This document shows, one piece after another, positions 42,151 to 51,660 of a stretch of DNA of 64,000 nucleotides. The position numbers were made by a program, and so were the translations under genes. Below the pieces are notes generated by a model. That model saw only the letters and a program-made list of their open reading frames with translations. It searched no databases and was not told the origin of the DNA. Source of the DNA: Lachnospiraceae bacterium. Its GTDB lineage: Bacteria > Bacillota_A > Clostridia > Lachnospirales > Lachnospiraceae. How positions within the stretch are numbered: position 1 is the first letter of the stretch; each line of letters opens with the position of its first letter. Location: the NCBI GenBank assembly GCA_009911175.1, contig QXWX01000003.1, forward strand, positions 1 to 64,000, written 5' to 3'.

Positions 42151-43329
42151 TTATTCTACTTTTTCAAAAGCCGGAATAGAAATCACCTTTCCGTCCCGCA
42201 TTGCCGACTCATGGGCGCAGATCCCAGTGCCGGTCCAGTAGGCTCCCATGATATCGTCCATGACCGGTGTTCTTTCTTCCAGGATGGAGCGGACGAACTC
42301 ATGAACCAGATGGGGATGGGAACCGCCGTGGCCGCCGCCCTGGGTAAATGACAGATGCGTGTTTTCATTATTATAGACCGTATTCTGAGTGAACATGGCA
42401 ATCTCCTTCGGCAGAAGGTGGGCATAGTCCGGAATCTGGATCCGCTCCTCTCTGATCTCGCCGCCCCGACTGGACTCCTCATTTCCATCAGTCAGGATAT
42501 CCACCTTCTGCAGGGTGCCTGTCCTGGTATAGAGAACCGGATCCTCTTTTTCCAGCTGCTGCCACTCAAAACTCTTATTCTCTCCATAAATCCGGAAGCA
42601 TTCGGAATAGCTCCGGGCCACGCCATAGAGGAAACGTTCCATTTCGATCGTCACATCGCTGTCCTTCAGCGAGATAAATGCCGCTTCAAACGCATACGGA
42701 CATCCGTACTGCTCTTCCAGTTCTTTTCTGACTTTGCCTGAGCCCCTTGCGTATACCCGGTCCGGCAGATGTCCCGCCAGCATCAGGCAGGGCGCAACCG
42801 CATGGGTGGGATGCATGAGCGGCGGAAAGCCCTTCCAGTATTCCGGCCAGCCCTCCATATCCTGATAATGGGCACAGGTCATGTACTGGAGCCTTCCAAG
42901 CTCCCCCTTCTCATAGAGCTCCTTCATATAAAGAAATTCTCTCTGAAAGATCGTAGTTTCCATAAACATATAATTTTTTCCGGACTGCTTCCGGGCATGG
43001 ATCACATCATTCAGCTCCTGAATGCTCATTCCCATGGGAATGGTGCAGCCGCAGTGCTTGCCCGCATTCAATACACGGACGGAAAAAGGAGCGTGGGTCG
43101 CCGGCGGCGTCACCAGATGCACCGCGTCGATCTCGGGATTGTCCAGCACCTCCTGCAGCTCCGTATGGCACCGTTCCTCCGGGATGCTGTAGCGTTCCCT
43201 TGCGATGCGCAGCAGTTTTTCATTCTGGTCCACCAGATATACCTTGTCCACATCCGGATGTTTGCAGTAAATCGCGGCAAACTCCAGGCCGAAGCTCAGT
43301 CCTACCAGGGCTACATTCAATTTTTTCAC
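42151..43329 (-). CDS. Gfo/Idh/MocA-family oxidoreductase
   Basis: 392 residues. The N-terminal Rossmann fold (LNVALVGLSFGLEFAAIYCK) is followed by VHLVTPPATHAPFSVRVLNAGKH and the C-terminal GFO_IDH_MocA domain with HPTHAVAPCL. These enzymes oxidise or reduce sugars and cyclitols with NAD(P). The start is a GTG at 43329 with GGAGG 9 bases upstream. It is divergent from the sugar ABC transporter operon, suggesting a shared carbohydrate pathway. Confidence 0.9.
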   Translation of the reverse strand: MKKLNVALVGLSFGLEFAAIYCKHPDVDKVYLVDQNEKLLRIARERYSIPEERCHTELQEVLDNPEIDAVHLVTPPATHAPFSVRVLNAGKHCGCTIPMGMSIQELNDVIHARKQSGKNYMFMETTIFQREFLYMKELYEKGELGRLQYMTCAHYQDMEGWPEYWKGFPPLMHPTHAVAPCLMLAGHLPDRVYARGSGKVRKELEEQYGCPYAFEAAFISLKDSDVTIEMERFLYGVARSYSECFRIYGENKSFEWQQLEKEDPVLYTRTGTLQKVDILTDGNEESSRGGEIREERIQIPDYAHLLPKEIAMFTQNTVYNNENTHLSFTQGGGHGGSHPHLVHEFVRSILEERTPVMDDIMGAYWTGTGICAHESAMRDGKVISIPAFEKVE

Positions 43330-43791
43330 AGATTTGTTCCTCCTTCAATTTTAAATGGTAATTATTCAGAACAACAATACACAAATGTATGCCCAAGGGC
43401 ATCCCACCATGGCCATTCGGCCGTTTCATAAGATATGCCCAAGGGCATCTCCCAGAGGGCTTTTCGTAGTTCTGCTGTCCCGAATAGTAACAAAAATTGT
43501 AGGACATTCCAGCCCAGACAGGAATAAAAATATTTTATAAGTTTCACGCTTTTTCATCAGAAAAAGATTTCGTATTCCTGTCTGATATGAACAATTTTTT
43601 TATAAATCAAAAAGATAAGTAAAAAATAGTAGAAACCTGTTCTTTATAAAAATATCTTATCTGTTTTTTAATTTTCTGAACACAAAGCTCAAAAATATCT
43701 TTATTTTCAATGCAACCCGAGTATGGTTTAATACAATATAAGGAACAGCCGGCAAAACCTGAAAAAACTACGAAAGGGAAGGATTATAAAT
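43330..43791. other. Intergenic region upstream of the sugar ABC operon
   Basis: It holds family C repeats (43388-43450) and an AT-rich stretch with a TACAAT-type -10 near 43733, about 50 bases before the solute-binding gene. No gene is seen. Confidence 0.5.
43388..43450. repeat. Repeat family C, two units
   Basis: TATGCCCAAGGGCATCCC and ATGGCCATTCGGCC, then a second TATGCCCAAGGGCATC. It matches the copies at 20596-20670 and 55949-56030. Confidence 0.75.
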
Positions 43792-45108
43792 ATGAAAAAG
43801 AAAAGATTCACCGCCTTATTATTAGCCGCATCTATGGTACTCGGAACATCTGCCTGCGGAGGTTCCGGCGGTGCAGAAAGCACAGACAGCAGTACGGAGC
43901 AGGGACAGGAGCAGCAGCAGGAATCCGGTTCTGAAAGTACGGAGCTCACCCTTCTTATGACAAATGACTGGGTAGATGAATCCACTGACTTGGGTACAGT
44001 ATTTATCAAGGCGATCAAGCAATATGAGGGGGAACATCCGGACGTCAAGATCAACCTGCAGGGTGCTTCCCAACAGGATATCAAAGAGTCTTTCCAAACT
44101 GCGGCACTGGCCGGCGGGGGCGCTGATATCGTGACCATGGATAATTCCGGACATGCCATCGACCTGGCCGCTATGGGACTGCTCTATCCTCTGAGCAAGA
44201 TCACCTCTGCGGAAGAATTGACCGCCACTTATCAGGAAGGGCCTTTAAATTCAGGAAAATTCCAGGGCGAATACCATTCGATCCCATGGTTTATGGACTG
44301 CTGCGGGCTTTACTATAATGAAGAGCGTTTGGAGGAACTGGATCTGGAAGTTCCCCGTACCTGGGACGACCTGGCGGCTGCATTAAAGGTCGTAAAGGAT
44401 GCCGGATATGGCGGAATCACCACTTATCAAAGCGCTTATGCATTCTATTCCTTCTTTTACCAGAATGAGTGTCCGGTCATTGACACTAGCGGAGACATCC
44501 CGAAGGTTGTAACAAACACAGAGGAAGGAAAAGAGGCCTGGGCTTATATCTGTGATATCATCGAAAACGGAGGTCTGGTTGAATCCTTTAAGGAGGCTAC
44601 AACCTGGGATAAGGTATATGAGAGCTTTGTCAGCGGGGAAGCTACCTTTCTTCTGGGCGGCGACTGGTGTGCCAACAGTATCGACGAGCTCAAGCCTGAC
44701 ATGAAATATGGAATTTCTACGATGGTAGAAGGGAAAACACAGGCAACCGTACTTGGAGGGTGGACGTGGAATATCAATGCAAATTGCAAGAATCCGGAAC
44801 TGGCCTACGACCTGATCAACTTCCTCAATTCAGACGATATCCAACCGACCCTGGCCGTACATGGACAAATATCCGCCAAAAAAAATTGCGACTACGCAAA
44901 AGCTCTTGAAGGAAGAGAACGGCTTCAGGTATTTACAGATGAATTTCCGTATACCTGCGCCCGCCCTGCAGTTATCAATGAAAAAGCCATTGATGAGCTG
45001 ATCACAAACGCGATCCTGGAAGTAGACTATGGAAGAGCAAGTGCGGACGAAGCCCTGGATTCCCTGACGAATAAGCTGGAAGAAAACATTCAGACCAATT
45101 ACCAGTAA
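43792..45108 (+). CDS. Sugar ABC transporter solute-binding lipoprotein
   Basis: 438 residues. Signal peptide with lipobox LGTSAC, a Ser/Glu/Gln-rich linker, then a family 1 binding fold: LTLLMTNDWVDESTD, YEGEHPDVKINLQG, ADIVTMDNSGHAID, WFMDCCGLYYNEER, LGGWTWNINANCKNPE. It is the receptor of the permeases that follow. The ligand is an unknown oligosaccharide or sugar. Confidence 0.93.
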   Translation: MKKKRFTALLLAASMVLGTSACGGSGGAESTDSSTEQGQEQQQESGSESTELTLLMTNDWVDESTDLGTVFIKAIKQYEGEHPDVKINLQGASQQDIKESFQTAALAGGGADIVTMDNSGHAIDLAAMGLLYPLSKITSAEELTATYQEGPLNSGKFQGEYHSIPWFMDCCGLYYNEERLEELDLEVPRTWDDLAAALKVVKDAGYGGITTYQSAYAFYSFFYQNECPVIDTSGDIPKVVTNTEEGKEAWAYICDIIENGGLVESFKEATTWDKVYESFVSGEATFLLGGDWCANSIDELKPDMKYGISTMVEGKTQATVLGGWTWNINANCKNPELAYDLINFLNSDDIQPTLAVHGQISAKKNCDYAKALEGRERLQVFTDEFPYTCARPAVINEKAIDELITNAILEVDYGRASADEALDSLTNKLEENIQTNYQ

Positions 45109-45197
45109 ATGGATCTGGCTTGCCTAAATCCTCCCATCCGATCATCATCGTTGATTGCATGGGAGGAAATGCATTCACTTTTACAGGAGAGGAATCT

Positions 45198-46106
45198 ATG
45201 AATAAAAAAAGGATTAAAAAAAGTCTGGATCTGAAAAAGAACTGGCCCGGATATGTGCTGCTCGCGCCGGCGGTGATCGCCGTATTTACGCTTTCCATCT
45301 ATCCGTTGTTCCGCGGGATCTATCTCAGCTTTGTCCATTATAACCTGGTCAGGCCAAACGACGCCATTTTCAATACCTTTGCCGGACTTGACAATTATAA
45401 AAATATTTTTTCCAACAAAATTTTTCTGCAGTCCATCGGAAATACTGTAAAATGGACCATCGTAAATCTGGTCATCCAGCTGTTGGCCGCCATGCTGCTG
45501 GCGCTGGCGCTGAATCAGAAGCTCAAAGGACGTTCCCTGTACCGAACCCTGATCCTGGTTCCCTGGGCCGTTCCACATGCTATTGCAGCGATGACCTTTA
45601 CTTTTTTATTTAACGCAAACGTGGGGATCATCAATATCCTGGCCGTCAAGCTGGGGATGATCACGGAATCCGTCTCCTGGCTGGGAAATATGGATTCCGC
45701 ATTCTGGTGCGTGATCCTGGTCGCGATCTGGAAGGGGATCCCGTTTCAGATGATCTTTATCCTGGCCGCACTGCAGGGGATCTCCAATGACATTTATGAG
45801 AGCGCCGAGATCGACGGAGCCAGCCGCTGGCAGAGCTTCTGGACGATCACGCTGCCCATCATCAAGGAGCCCCTGGCCATTGCCACGATCCTGAATCTCA
45901 TCGGTATCGTTTCCTGCTTTAATACGATCTGGCTCATGACTGGAGGCGGACCGCTGTACAGTACGGAGATCCTGTATACCTTTGCCTACAGGGAAGCGTT
46001 TATCAACCATAATTTCGGCACTGCGGCGGCGACCTCTGTCATTTTGTTCATCGTGATGACAGGGTTTTCCTGGATCTACCTGCGCCTGGTGCGGGAAAAA
46101 GAATAG
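45198..46106 (+). CDS. Sugar ABC transporter permease (MalF-type)
   Basis: 302 residues with about six membrane helices, beginning NWPGYVLLAPAVIAVFTLSI, and the EAA loop YESAEIDGASRWQSFWTITLP, which docks the ATPase. ATG 45198 has GGAGAGG upstream. No ATPase gene is in this operon; such importers commonly use a shared MsiK-like ATPase encoded elsewhere. Confidence 0.93.
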   Translation: MNKKRIKKSLDLKKNWPGYVLLAPAVIAVFTLSIYPLFRGIYLSFVHYNLVRPNDAIFNTFAGLDNYKNIFSNKIFLQSIGNTVKWTIVNLVIQLLAAMLLALALNQKLKGRSLYRTLILVPWAVPHAIAAMTFTFLFNANVGIINILAVKLGMITESVSWLGNMDSAFWCVILVAIWKGIPFQMIFILAALQGISNDIYESAEIDGASRWQSFWTITLPIIKEPLAIATILNLIGIVSCFNTIWLMTGGGPLYSTEILYTFAYREAFINHNFGTAAATSVILFIVMTGFSWIYLRLVREKE

Positions 46107-46121
46107 AAAGGGGTGGACGAT

Positions 46122-46961
46122 TTGCTGTCAAAAAAACAAGGGGAAAGAGTCCGTCTTTCCATTTCCTATATTTTTATATGGATCATGGTTTTTCTTGCGG
46201 TCATGCCGTTTATCTATGTCATACTGACCGCACTGAAAAGTTCGGAACAGATTTATGATCCTGATCAGATCATTCCCACCTACATCACTCTGGAAAATTT
46301 CCGCCAGGTGCTGTTCCAGTCTAATTTTGTGCGGTATTTTATGAACAGTATCTTTATCACGGTTGTGACTACGGTGATCTGCATGGTCCTGTCCGTGATG
46401 GCCGCATACGGCCTGACCAGATATTACATCATCGGGTCGGAAAAACTTAAAATGGCTGTATTGATGACACGGATGTTTCCGGGAATCCTGCTTTGTATTC
46501 CATTTTATATCATCATGAAGCAGATGCAGCTCATCGACAGCTATGTGGGGCTGATCATGATGTACTGCTCCTTTACGCTTCCCTTCGCCATCTGGAATAC
46601 CTGCGCGTTTTTCAATACGATCCCCTGGGAGCTGGAGGAAGCGGCCATGATCGACGGATGCGGCCGGCTGCGTTCCTTTTTCACCGTGATCGTCCATGTA
46701 GCGAAGCCGGGATTGTTCGTAACCGCGCTCTTCTGCTTTATGTCCTCCTGGGATGAATACATGTACGCGTCCATTTTCATCAATACCACATTGAAGAAAA
46801 CGATCCAGGTGGGAATGCAGGACTTTGTCGGACAGTATTCCGTGGACTGGGGGCTGCTGATGTCGGCCGTGGTGATCAGCCTGATCCCGCTTCTCTTCTT
46901 CTTTGCCCTGGTTCAGAAGAATCTGGTGGACGGCCTATCCTCCGGAGCCGTGAAAGGATAA
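46122..46961 (+). CDS. Sugar ABC transporter permease (MalG-type)
   Basis: About 279 residues with six membrane helices and EAA loop WELEEAAMIDGCGRLRSFF. The start is ambiguous: TTG at 46122 has AAAGGGG about 7 bases upstream, while the GTG at 46113 overlaps that site. It follows the MalF-type permease immediately. Confidence 0.92.
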   Translation: MLSKKQGERVRLSISYIFIWIMVFLAVMPFIYVILTALKSSEQIYDPDQIIPTYITLENFRQVLFQSNFVRYFMNSIFITVVTTVICMVLSVMAAYGLTRYYIIGSEKLKMAVLMTRMFPGILLCIPFYIIMKQMQLIDSYVGLIMMYCSFTLPFAIWNTCAFFNTIPWELEEAAMIDGCGRLRSFFTVIVHVAKPGLFVTALFCFMSSWDEYMYASIFINTTLKKTIQVGMQDFVGQYSVDWGLLMSAVVISLIPLLFFFALVQKNLVDGLSSGAVKG

Positions 46962-47087
46962 CGCAAATATGGAATAGACTGCCATCATTTGATGCGCAGT
47001 CTGTTTTCAATTGCTGAACCTGGCTGCTAATTTCACTGTTTTCACACGCAGATTTGTGTTAAACTATGGATGTGTGTAGGAGGAAGT

Positions 47088-48905
47088 ATGAGGAAGAAAA
47101 AATTGCTGGAATTTCATAAAAAGGGAATACGGACGCAGCTGATTGTTTATATCAGCATCTTTGTTGTGCTCCCCCTGTGTCTCGGCCTGATGGTCCTCAA
47201 TATCTATCTGCAGAAGGTCATGAGCGACAGCAAGGTCCGCTTTGACAGCTCCTCATTGCTCCAGATCAAGAATAACGCGGATCAGATCATTGAGGTGATG
47301 AATTATTCCACCAGCATGATGATGGTCAACCGGGACGTTCTGGAAAGCCTCCGGCTGCTGGGCGAGTGCTCGGACAGCTATGAGCTTTACCGCGCAAGAT
47401 CCGGCCTGTCGGGACGGATCGCGGATCTGGAGAGCTCCGTCTTAAATGCAGTGGACGGCAAGATCGCCATTTTGACCTCGGACGGCTATCTGATCAGCTC
47501 CTATCATTTAAGCAAGACCAATCTGGATTATGAGAAGGAAGCCTGGTATGACACCATTCTGGAAAACGGGCGGAAAATCACGTTTCAGCCGGAACTGATC
47601 CGTGTTTTCCGGGCCATGTCCAATTATACGATCAAGGACCACCAGCACCTGTACATCGGAAGGAGTATCCAGGATTATTCCGGACGGTCCCTGGGGATCA
47701 TCATAGTCCAGCTGTCCGCCTCCAAGATCTGGGGCAACTATACAGAAGCGCTGGCAAGCTCCGGCCAGGAAGCTTTTTATATCCTGGATAATGAATTTCA
47801 CCGGCTGATTGATTATAATGGGAGGGATGCCAGCTTTTTGAACCGCCTGTCCCAAAAAGCCGCCGGCTGGAAGCTGGATCAGAAGCATGTGCTGAGGGGC
47901 ATCATGGGCGGCACGGATTACTATATGGCTGTCCCGCTGGAGCATTCCGGAAATATCCTGGTCTATTCCATCCCCGCCTCTAACTACAGGGAGGAACTTT
48001 CCGGGATCGCCTCCGGGATACTGGTTTTGATCGTACTGCTGGTTTTTCTGACGATCCTGACCATGTTCTATTTTTCCGGAAAATTATCCCGCCCGCTGAT
48101 CCGTATGGTAGACCTGCTGGAACAGTCGGACAGCGGGATCTTAAGGCTCCGGGACGAGGAGGTTTCCTTTGGGGAAATGAATAAGCTGATCGCCAGCTAT
48201 AACAAGGCCGGGGAGCGGATCGAAGAACTGATCCGGCGGGTCAAGCTGGAAAGCGAGCTGAAGGAAAAGGCGCATTATGAAATGCTGATGTCCCAGATCT
48301 CTCCGCATTTTATCTTCAATACGGTGCATTCCATTCAGATCATGGCGCAGAAGGAGCAGGACAGCCGGACCGAGCGGGCGCTGGAATCCCTGGGCGCCAT
48401 CCTCCAGGCCGTCTATCAGAGCAAAAACGGCATGACTACTGTCGGCCAGGAGACCATTCTTCTGCAGGCCTATGTGGATATCATGCAGATGCGGTTCGGG
48501 GATTCCTTCTATTTTTATAACACCATCCCCACCGAATTGTATTTGTATGAGATTCCGGCGTTTACCATGCAGCCCATCGTTGAAAATGCCATCCTCCATG
48601 GCGTTAAGGATATGAAGGCCGGACAGATCATCGTGTCTGCGGTGGAATATCCGGACAATTTTGTAATTTCTGTATTTGACAATGGAGAATCGGCAGATAA
48701 AGAAAAAATGAATCAGCTTTTGGAAGAGCCAAATAAGAATAAAAGTGCTTTTACAGGGATTGGGCTGTATAATGTAAATTCAAGGCTGAAAATGCTTTAC
48801 GGCGAATCCTACGGACTGATCTTTAATGAAAAGTCCATGACTGGTTTTGAGATCTGGATCCGCATACCGAAAGGAAGGTCACATGTATCGTGTATTGATC
48901 ATTGA
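47088..48905 (+). CDS. YesM-type sensor histidine kinase
   Basis: About 605 residues. Membrane helix 1 (IVYISIFVVLPLCLGLMVL), a long extracytoplasmic sensor and membrane helix 2 (SGILVLIVLLVFLTILTMFY) lead into HAMP, then a His_kinase domain with His407 in ISPHFIFNTVHS and an ATPase end (MQPIVENAILHG, GIGLYNVNSRL). ATG 47088 has GGAGG upstream. It pairs with the AraC-type regulator that overlaps its end and probably senses a sugar. Confidence 0.93.
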   Translation: MRKKKLLEFHKKGIRTQLIVYISIFVVLPLCLGLMVLNIYLQKVMSDSKVRFDSSSLLQIKNNADQIIEVMNYSTSMMMVNRDVLESLRLLGECSDSYELYRARSGLSGRIADLESSVLNAVDGKIAILTSDGYLISSYHLSKTNLDYEKEAWYDTILENGRKITFQPELIRVFRAMSNYTIKDHQHLYIGRSIQDYSGRSLGIIIVQLSASKIWGNYTEALASSGQEAFYILDNEFHRLIDYNGRDASFLNRLSQKAAGWKLDQKHVLRGIMGGTDYYMAVPLEHSGNILVYSIPASNYREELSGIASGILVLIVLLVFLTILTMFYFSGKLSRPLIRMVDLLEQSDSGILRLRDEEVSFGEMNKLIASYNKAGERIEELIRRVKLESELKEKAHYEMLMSQISPHFIFNTVHSIQIMAQKEQDSRTERALESLGAILQAVYQSKNGMTTVGQETILLQAYVDIMQMRFGDSFYFYNTIPTELYLYEIPAFTMQPIVENAILHGVKDMKAGQIIVSAVEYPDNFVISVFDNGESADKEKMNQLLEEPNKNKSAFTGIGLYNVNSRLKMLYGESYGLIFNEKSMTGFEIWIRIPKGRSHVSCIDH

Positions 48906-50487
48906 AGATGAAATACTGTCCAGAATCGGCCTGCGCCAGCTGATCCCCTGGGAAAAATATGGCTTCGCCCTTCTACCCGACGCGGCGGATGGGGAAGAGG
49001 CGCTGAACAGGATCCGGGAGCACCGTCCGGATATCATCCTCCTGGACCTGAACATTCCTAAGATCGACGGGCTCCGGATCCTGCGGCATCTGAAAGACGA
49101 GAGTACGGACTGCAGGGTCATCGTGATCAGCTGCAACGAGGAATTTGATATGGTAAAAGAGGCCATGAAGCTGGGCGCCTATGATTACCTGCGGAAGCTG
49201 AACCTTTCCTCCGAGGAACTGCTGGGGATCCTGAAAAAATGCCGGCAGGAGCTCCGCACAGGCAATGACCGGGATGAGAAGCTGTCCTCCTTTACATTCC
49301 ATGAGATCCGCTATGATGAGATCCTGAATCCGAATGGAAAGGACCTTTTTCTGAACGTGGGAACTTACAGGACGGCTCTGTGCATCCTGCCTCCGGAAGA
49401 GATCCCGGACGTCTCCGCCTGCCGGACAGCCAGAGACGCAGAAAAACCGACTTCCGGAGATCCCGCTTATGCCGCGGCTGAAGCCGCGGAAAAATGGTCT
49501 GCGGAGCATTCCTTTTACGCTGCGGCAAACGCTTCAAAAAAATGGTTTGCGGAGCATTACACAGAGTATATGCAGATCATCAAAGGCCACCGGCTCTGCT
49601 GCTTCCTTTTTGAGCGGCATTTTTCCAGGGAATTCTTTTTGCAGCTTCATCAGGAATTGACAGACTATCTCCCTGGGAAGGTTTATTTCGGCATCCATGA
49701 ATCGGTCATGGGAAATACGGAGGCCGTAAACCGTGCGATCGTATTGGCGGAGCAGATCTTGGTCATCCGTTATTACGATGAGGAACAAAAGCTTTGTTAT
49801 TTTCCGGAAAAAATCGCACTCAAAGAACACAGTCCAAAAGGAACTCGGTTGCTGCTTGACAGTCTCAAGGAGGCTGTGGAGACATTTTCCGGGAAGGAAT
49901 CGGAAGCTGTCATCCGCCAGATCCTGTCCACGATCCGGACGGACCCTTATATCCATATCAATGTGCTGCGGCGGATCTTCATGGATATGCTGGGAATCTA
50001 TTCCATGACCGCGCAGAAATTAAACGGGGCGATCGAAGAAATTCGGGTCCGGGGTAATAACTGCCACTATCAGAGGCTGATGATGATGGGCAGCCTGAAT
50101 CTGATCGAAGGCTGGTTCCTGGAATTTCAGGATATTTTTTACAGACAGTTTTTTGTGGCATACAAATGCAGCCGGTCGGACCTGTTAAAAAGTATCTTCT
50201 CCTATATCGACAGCCATCTGACAACCCAGGTCCATCTGTCCGAGGCCGCAAAAGAGACCGGGGTGTCTAATGCGTATTTGAGTACAGTCTTTAAGAAGGA
50301 AATGGGGGTGAACTTTATAGAATATGTGAATCAGAGGAAGGTGGCGCTGGCGAAGCAGATGCTGGAGGAGGGGAAGCTGGTGTATGAAGTGTCTGATGTC
50401 CTGGGGTTTGAGAATTGCACGTATTTTTCCAAGGTGTTTAAGAAATATGAAGGAATCTCGCCGGATGGATATAAGAGAAAGGAGTAA
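48883..50487 (+). CDS. AraC-type response regulator (YesN-like)
   Basis: About 534 residues. Receiver domain with Asp55 in IILLDLNIPKIDG and Lys in YDYLRKLN. A long middle part follows, then the C-terminal AraC double HTH (VHLSEAAKETGVSNAYLSTV, CTYFSKVFKKYEGISPDGYK). The start overlaps the kinase stop by 23 bases. Around residues 190-228 two imperfect 17-residue copies (AEAAEKWSAEHSFYA and ANASKKWFAEHYTEY) form an internal duplication. It probably activates the ABC transporter genes. Confidence 0.92.
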   Translation: MYRVLIIEDEILSRIGLRQLIPWEKYGFALLPDAADGEEALNRIREHRPDIILLDLNIPKIDGLRILRHLKDESTDCRVIVISCNEEFDMVKEAMKLGAYDYLRKLNLSSEELLGILKKCRQELRTGNDRDEKLSSFTFHEIRYDEILNPNGKDLFLNVGTYRTALCILPPEEIPDVSACRTARDAEKPTSGDPAYAAAEAAEKWSAEHSFYAAANASKKWFAEHYTEYMQIIKGHRLCCFLFERHFSREFFLQLHQELTDYLPGKVYFGIHESVMGNTEAVNRAIVLAEQILVIRYYDEEQKLCYFPEKIALKEHSPKGTRLLLDSLKEAVETFSGKESEAVIRQILSTIRTDPYIHINVLRRIFMDMLGIYSMTAQKLNGAIEEIRVRGNNCHYQRLMMMGSLNLIEGWFLEFQDIFYRQFFVAYKCSRSDLLKSIFSYIDSHLTTQVHLSEAAKETGVSNAYLSTVFKKEMGVNFIEYVNQRKVALAKQMLEEGKLVYEVSDVLGFENCTYFSKVFKKYEGISPDGYKRKE

Positions 50488-50541
50488 AATCACGCAGGCC
50501 GCAGCCGCGCAGCTGGAAATGATTTACCATCAAATAAAGAC

Positions 50542-50570
50542 TTTACTCTTATATTTCCTTTTGATACAAT
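50542..50570 (+). promoter_or_regulatory. Promoter of the second small paralogous gene
   Basis: TTTACT (50542-50547) and TACAAT (50565-50570) have 17-base spacing and a spacer ending CTTTTGA, like the promoter at 10706-10734. Confidence 0.7.
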
Positions 50571-50656
50571 GAGATTATCAGAAGTCGTGTTTTCATATTA
50601 TATGTTCCTGTTCCTAAGTTTCCGAAAGTGCTCATCCATAAGAGGGAGGTGATTTC

Positions 50657-50848
50657 ATGCCGAATAATCTGGAAATTATAGAAAGATCTATCCACGATTT
50701 TCAGAGAGTGCAGCGACGTATGCTTTTAGCGAAGGAAGAAAATGCAGTAAAAACATACGCTGATCTGAAAGAAGAATATACTTCTTTAAAAGCATTGCTT
50801 GGTACTGCAGGTGTGAATCTGACAGAACTTGACAAAATAAAAGAATAA
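50657..50848 (+). CDS. Small protein of unknown function, paralog of the gene at 10784
   Basis: 63 residues, charged and helical. It shares MP..NLEI, LAKEE, KTYA, LKAL and the AGVNLTELD.IKE end with the first paralog. GGGAGGTGA precedes the start. It has its own promoter and terminator. Function unknown. Confidence 0.75.
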   Translation: MPNNLEIIERSIHDFQRVQRRMLLAKEENAVKTYADLKEEYTSLKALLGTAGVNLTELDKIKE

Positions 50849-50881
50849 CCGTACGATTAAAAAAAAGAGTTCCGTAATTAA

Positions 50882-50917
50882 AACAACGCGGCCCGTAATT
50901 TTGACCGCGTTGTTTTT
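50882..50917 (+). terminator. Terminator of the second small gene
   Basis: Arms AACAACGCGG and CCGCGTTGTT with a 13-base loop, followed by a T-run. Confidence 0.8.
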
Positions 50918-50929
50918 CTGCTGTTCTTT

Positions 50930-51243
50930 TTATTCTGTTTTTTCCCTCTCCCTGACGGCATCTGCCCCTGCATACTTCTCCCTTATTGCATCCCAATGCA
51001 GAAAAATATCTTCATCCCGCGCAAGACCATTTTCCGCTTTCACCTTCTGCACAAACGAATATAGGGACATCCCGCTGTTTTGAACCGATTCCGCATATAT
51101 TCTTTTAAGCTTTTCCACGGCAATTCAAACAAACGGTCAAAGTCTGCTATCAGCCCTGAAATCATTGCGTCGGAAAAATCATATGGATCCATATATCCGG
51201 TAATGGTTCTATATAAGCGTTTTAACTGCTCAAACTTTTTCAT
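50930..51243 (-). pseudogene. Broken HEPN-type partner gene of a nucleotidyltransferase
   Basis: From ATG 51243 the frame reads MKKFEQLKRLYRTITGYMDP, then IADFDRLFELPWKSLKEYMR, typical of small HEPN proteins that pair with MNT nucleotidyltransferases. It ends early after unrelated sequence, and another short frame (50930-51118) continues. The RNxxxH active site of the family is missing, so the gene is truncated. The start overlaps the nucleotidyltransferase stop. Confidence 0.55.
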
Positions 51244-51472
51244 ACAGGATCACCCCATCCCTCTGGATCTCATCGAGAAGATCGCGTGAAACCGCGCCTC
51301 CGTTCAGATCCACGATATCAAACATCAGCAGTGATTCGATCTCCTCCACAAAATCCAGAATATGATAATACTGCTTCGTATCCCCGGCATACAACGCCAG
51401 GTCAATATCGCTCCGTTCCCCGTTTGTACCTCTCGCGCGTGAGCCAAATAATATGATCTGGCTGAGATTTTG
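51230..51472 (-). pseudogene. 5'-truncated MNT-type nucleotidyltransferase
   Basis: An open frame without a start reads ILFGSRARGTNGERSDIDLA, the GSxxxG...DxD nucleotidyltransferase motif, and ends in GVILYEKV with a stop at 51230. About 20 N-terminal residues are missing; a TGA lies just upstream in frame. With the HEPN stub it forms a dead MNT/HEPN toxin-antitoxin module. Confidence 0.65.
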
Positions 51473-51581
51473 TCATTTTATCATTTATCCCGGATTCTGG
51501 CAAGTGTTCGTTTTGGCTTTTGGTTTGGCATCCCTCACTCCATTACTGTTCACACCCCGGCCGGGCAGATCAGGCTATACT

Positions 51582-51633
51582 AAAAATTCCGGATGCGAGG
51601 CCCCCCTTTCTGGTTGGCGTCCCCACATCCGGA
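51582..51633 (-). terminator. Terminator of the esterase/MFS unit
   Basis: On the minus strand TCCGGATG and CATCCGGA arms enclose a 30-base loop and are followed by TTTTT (51582-51586). Confidence 0.7.
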
Positions 51634-51660
51634 TATTTTTCAGCAGTTTCTTTACTTCAG

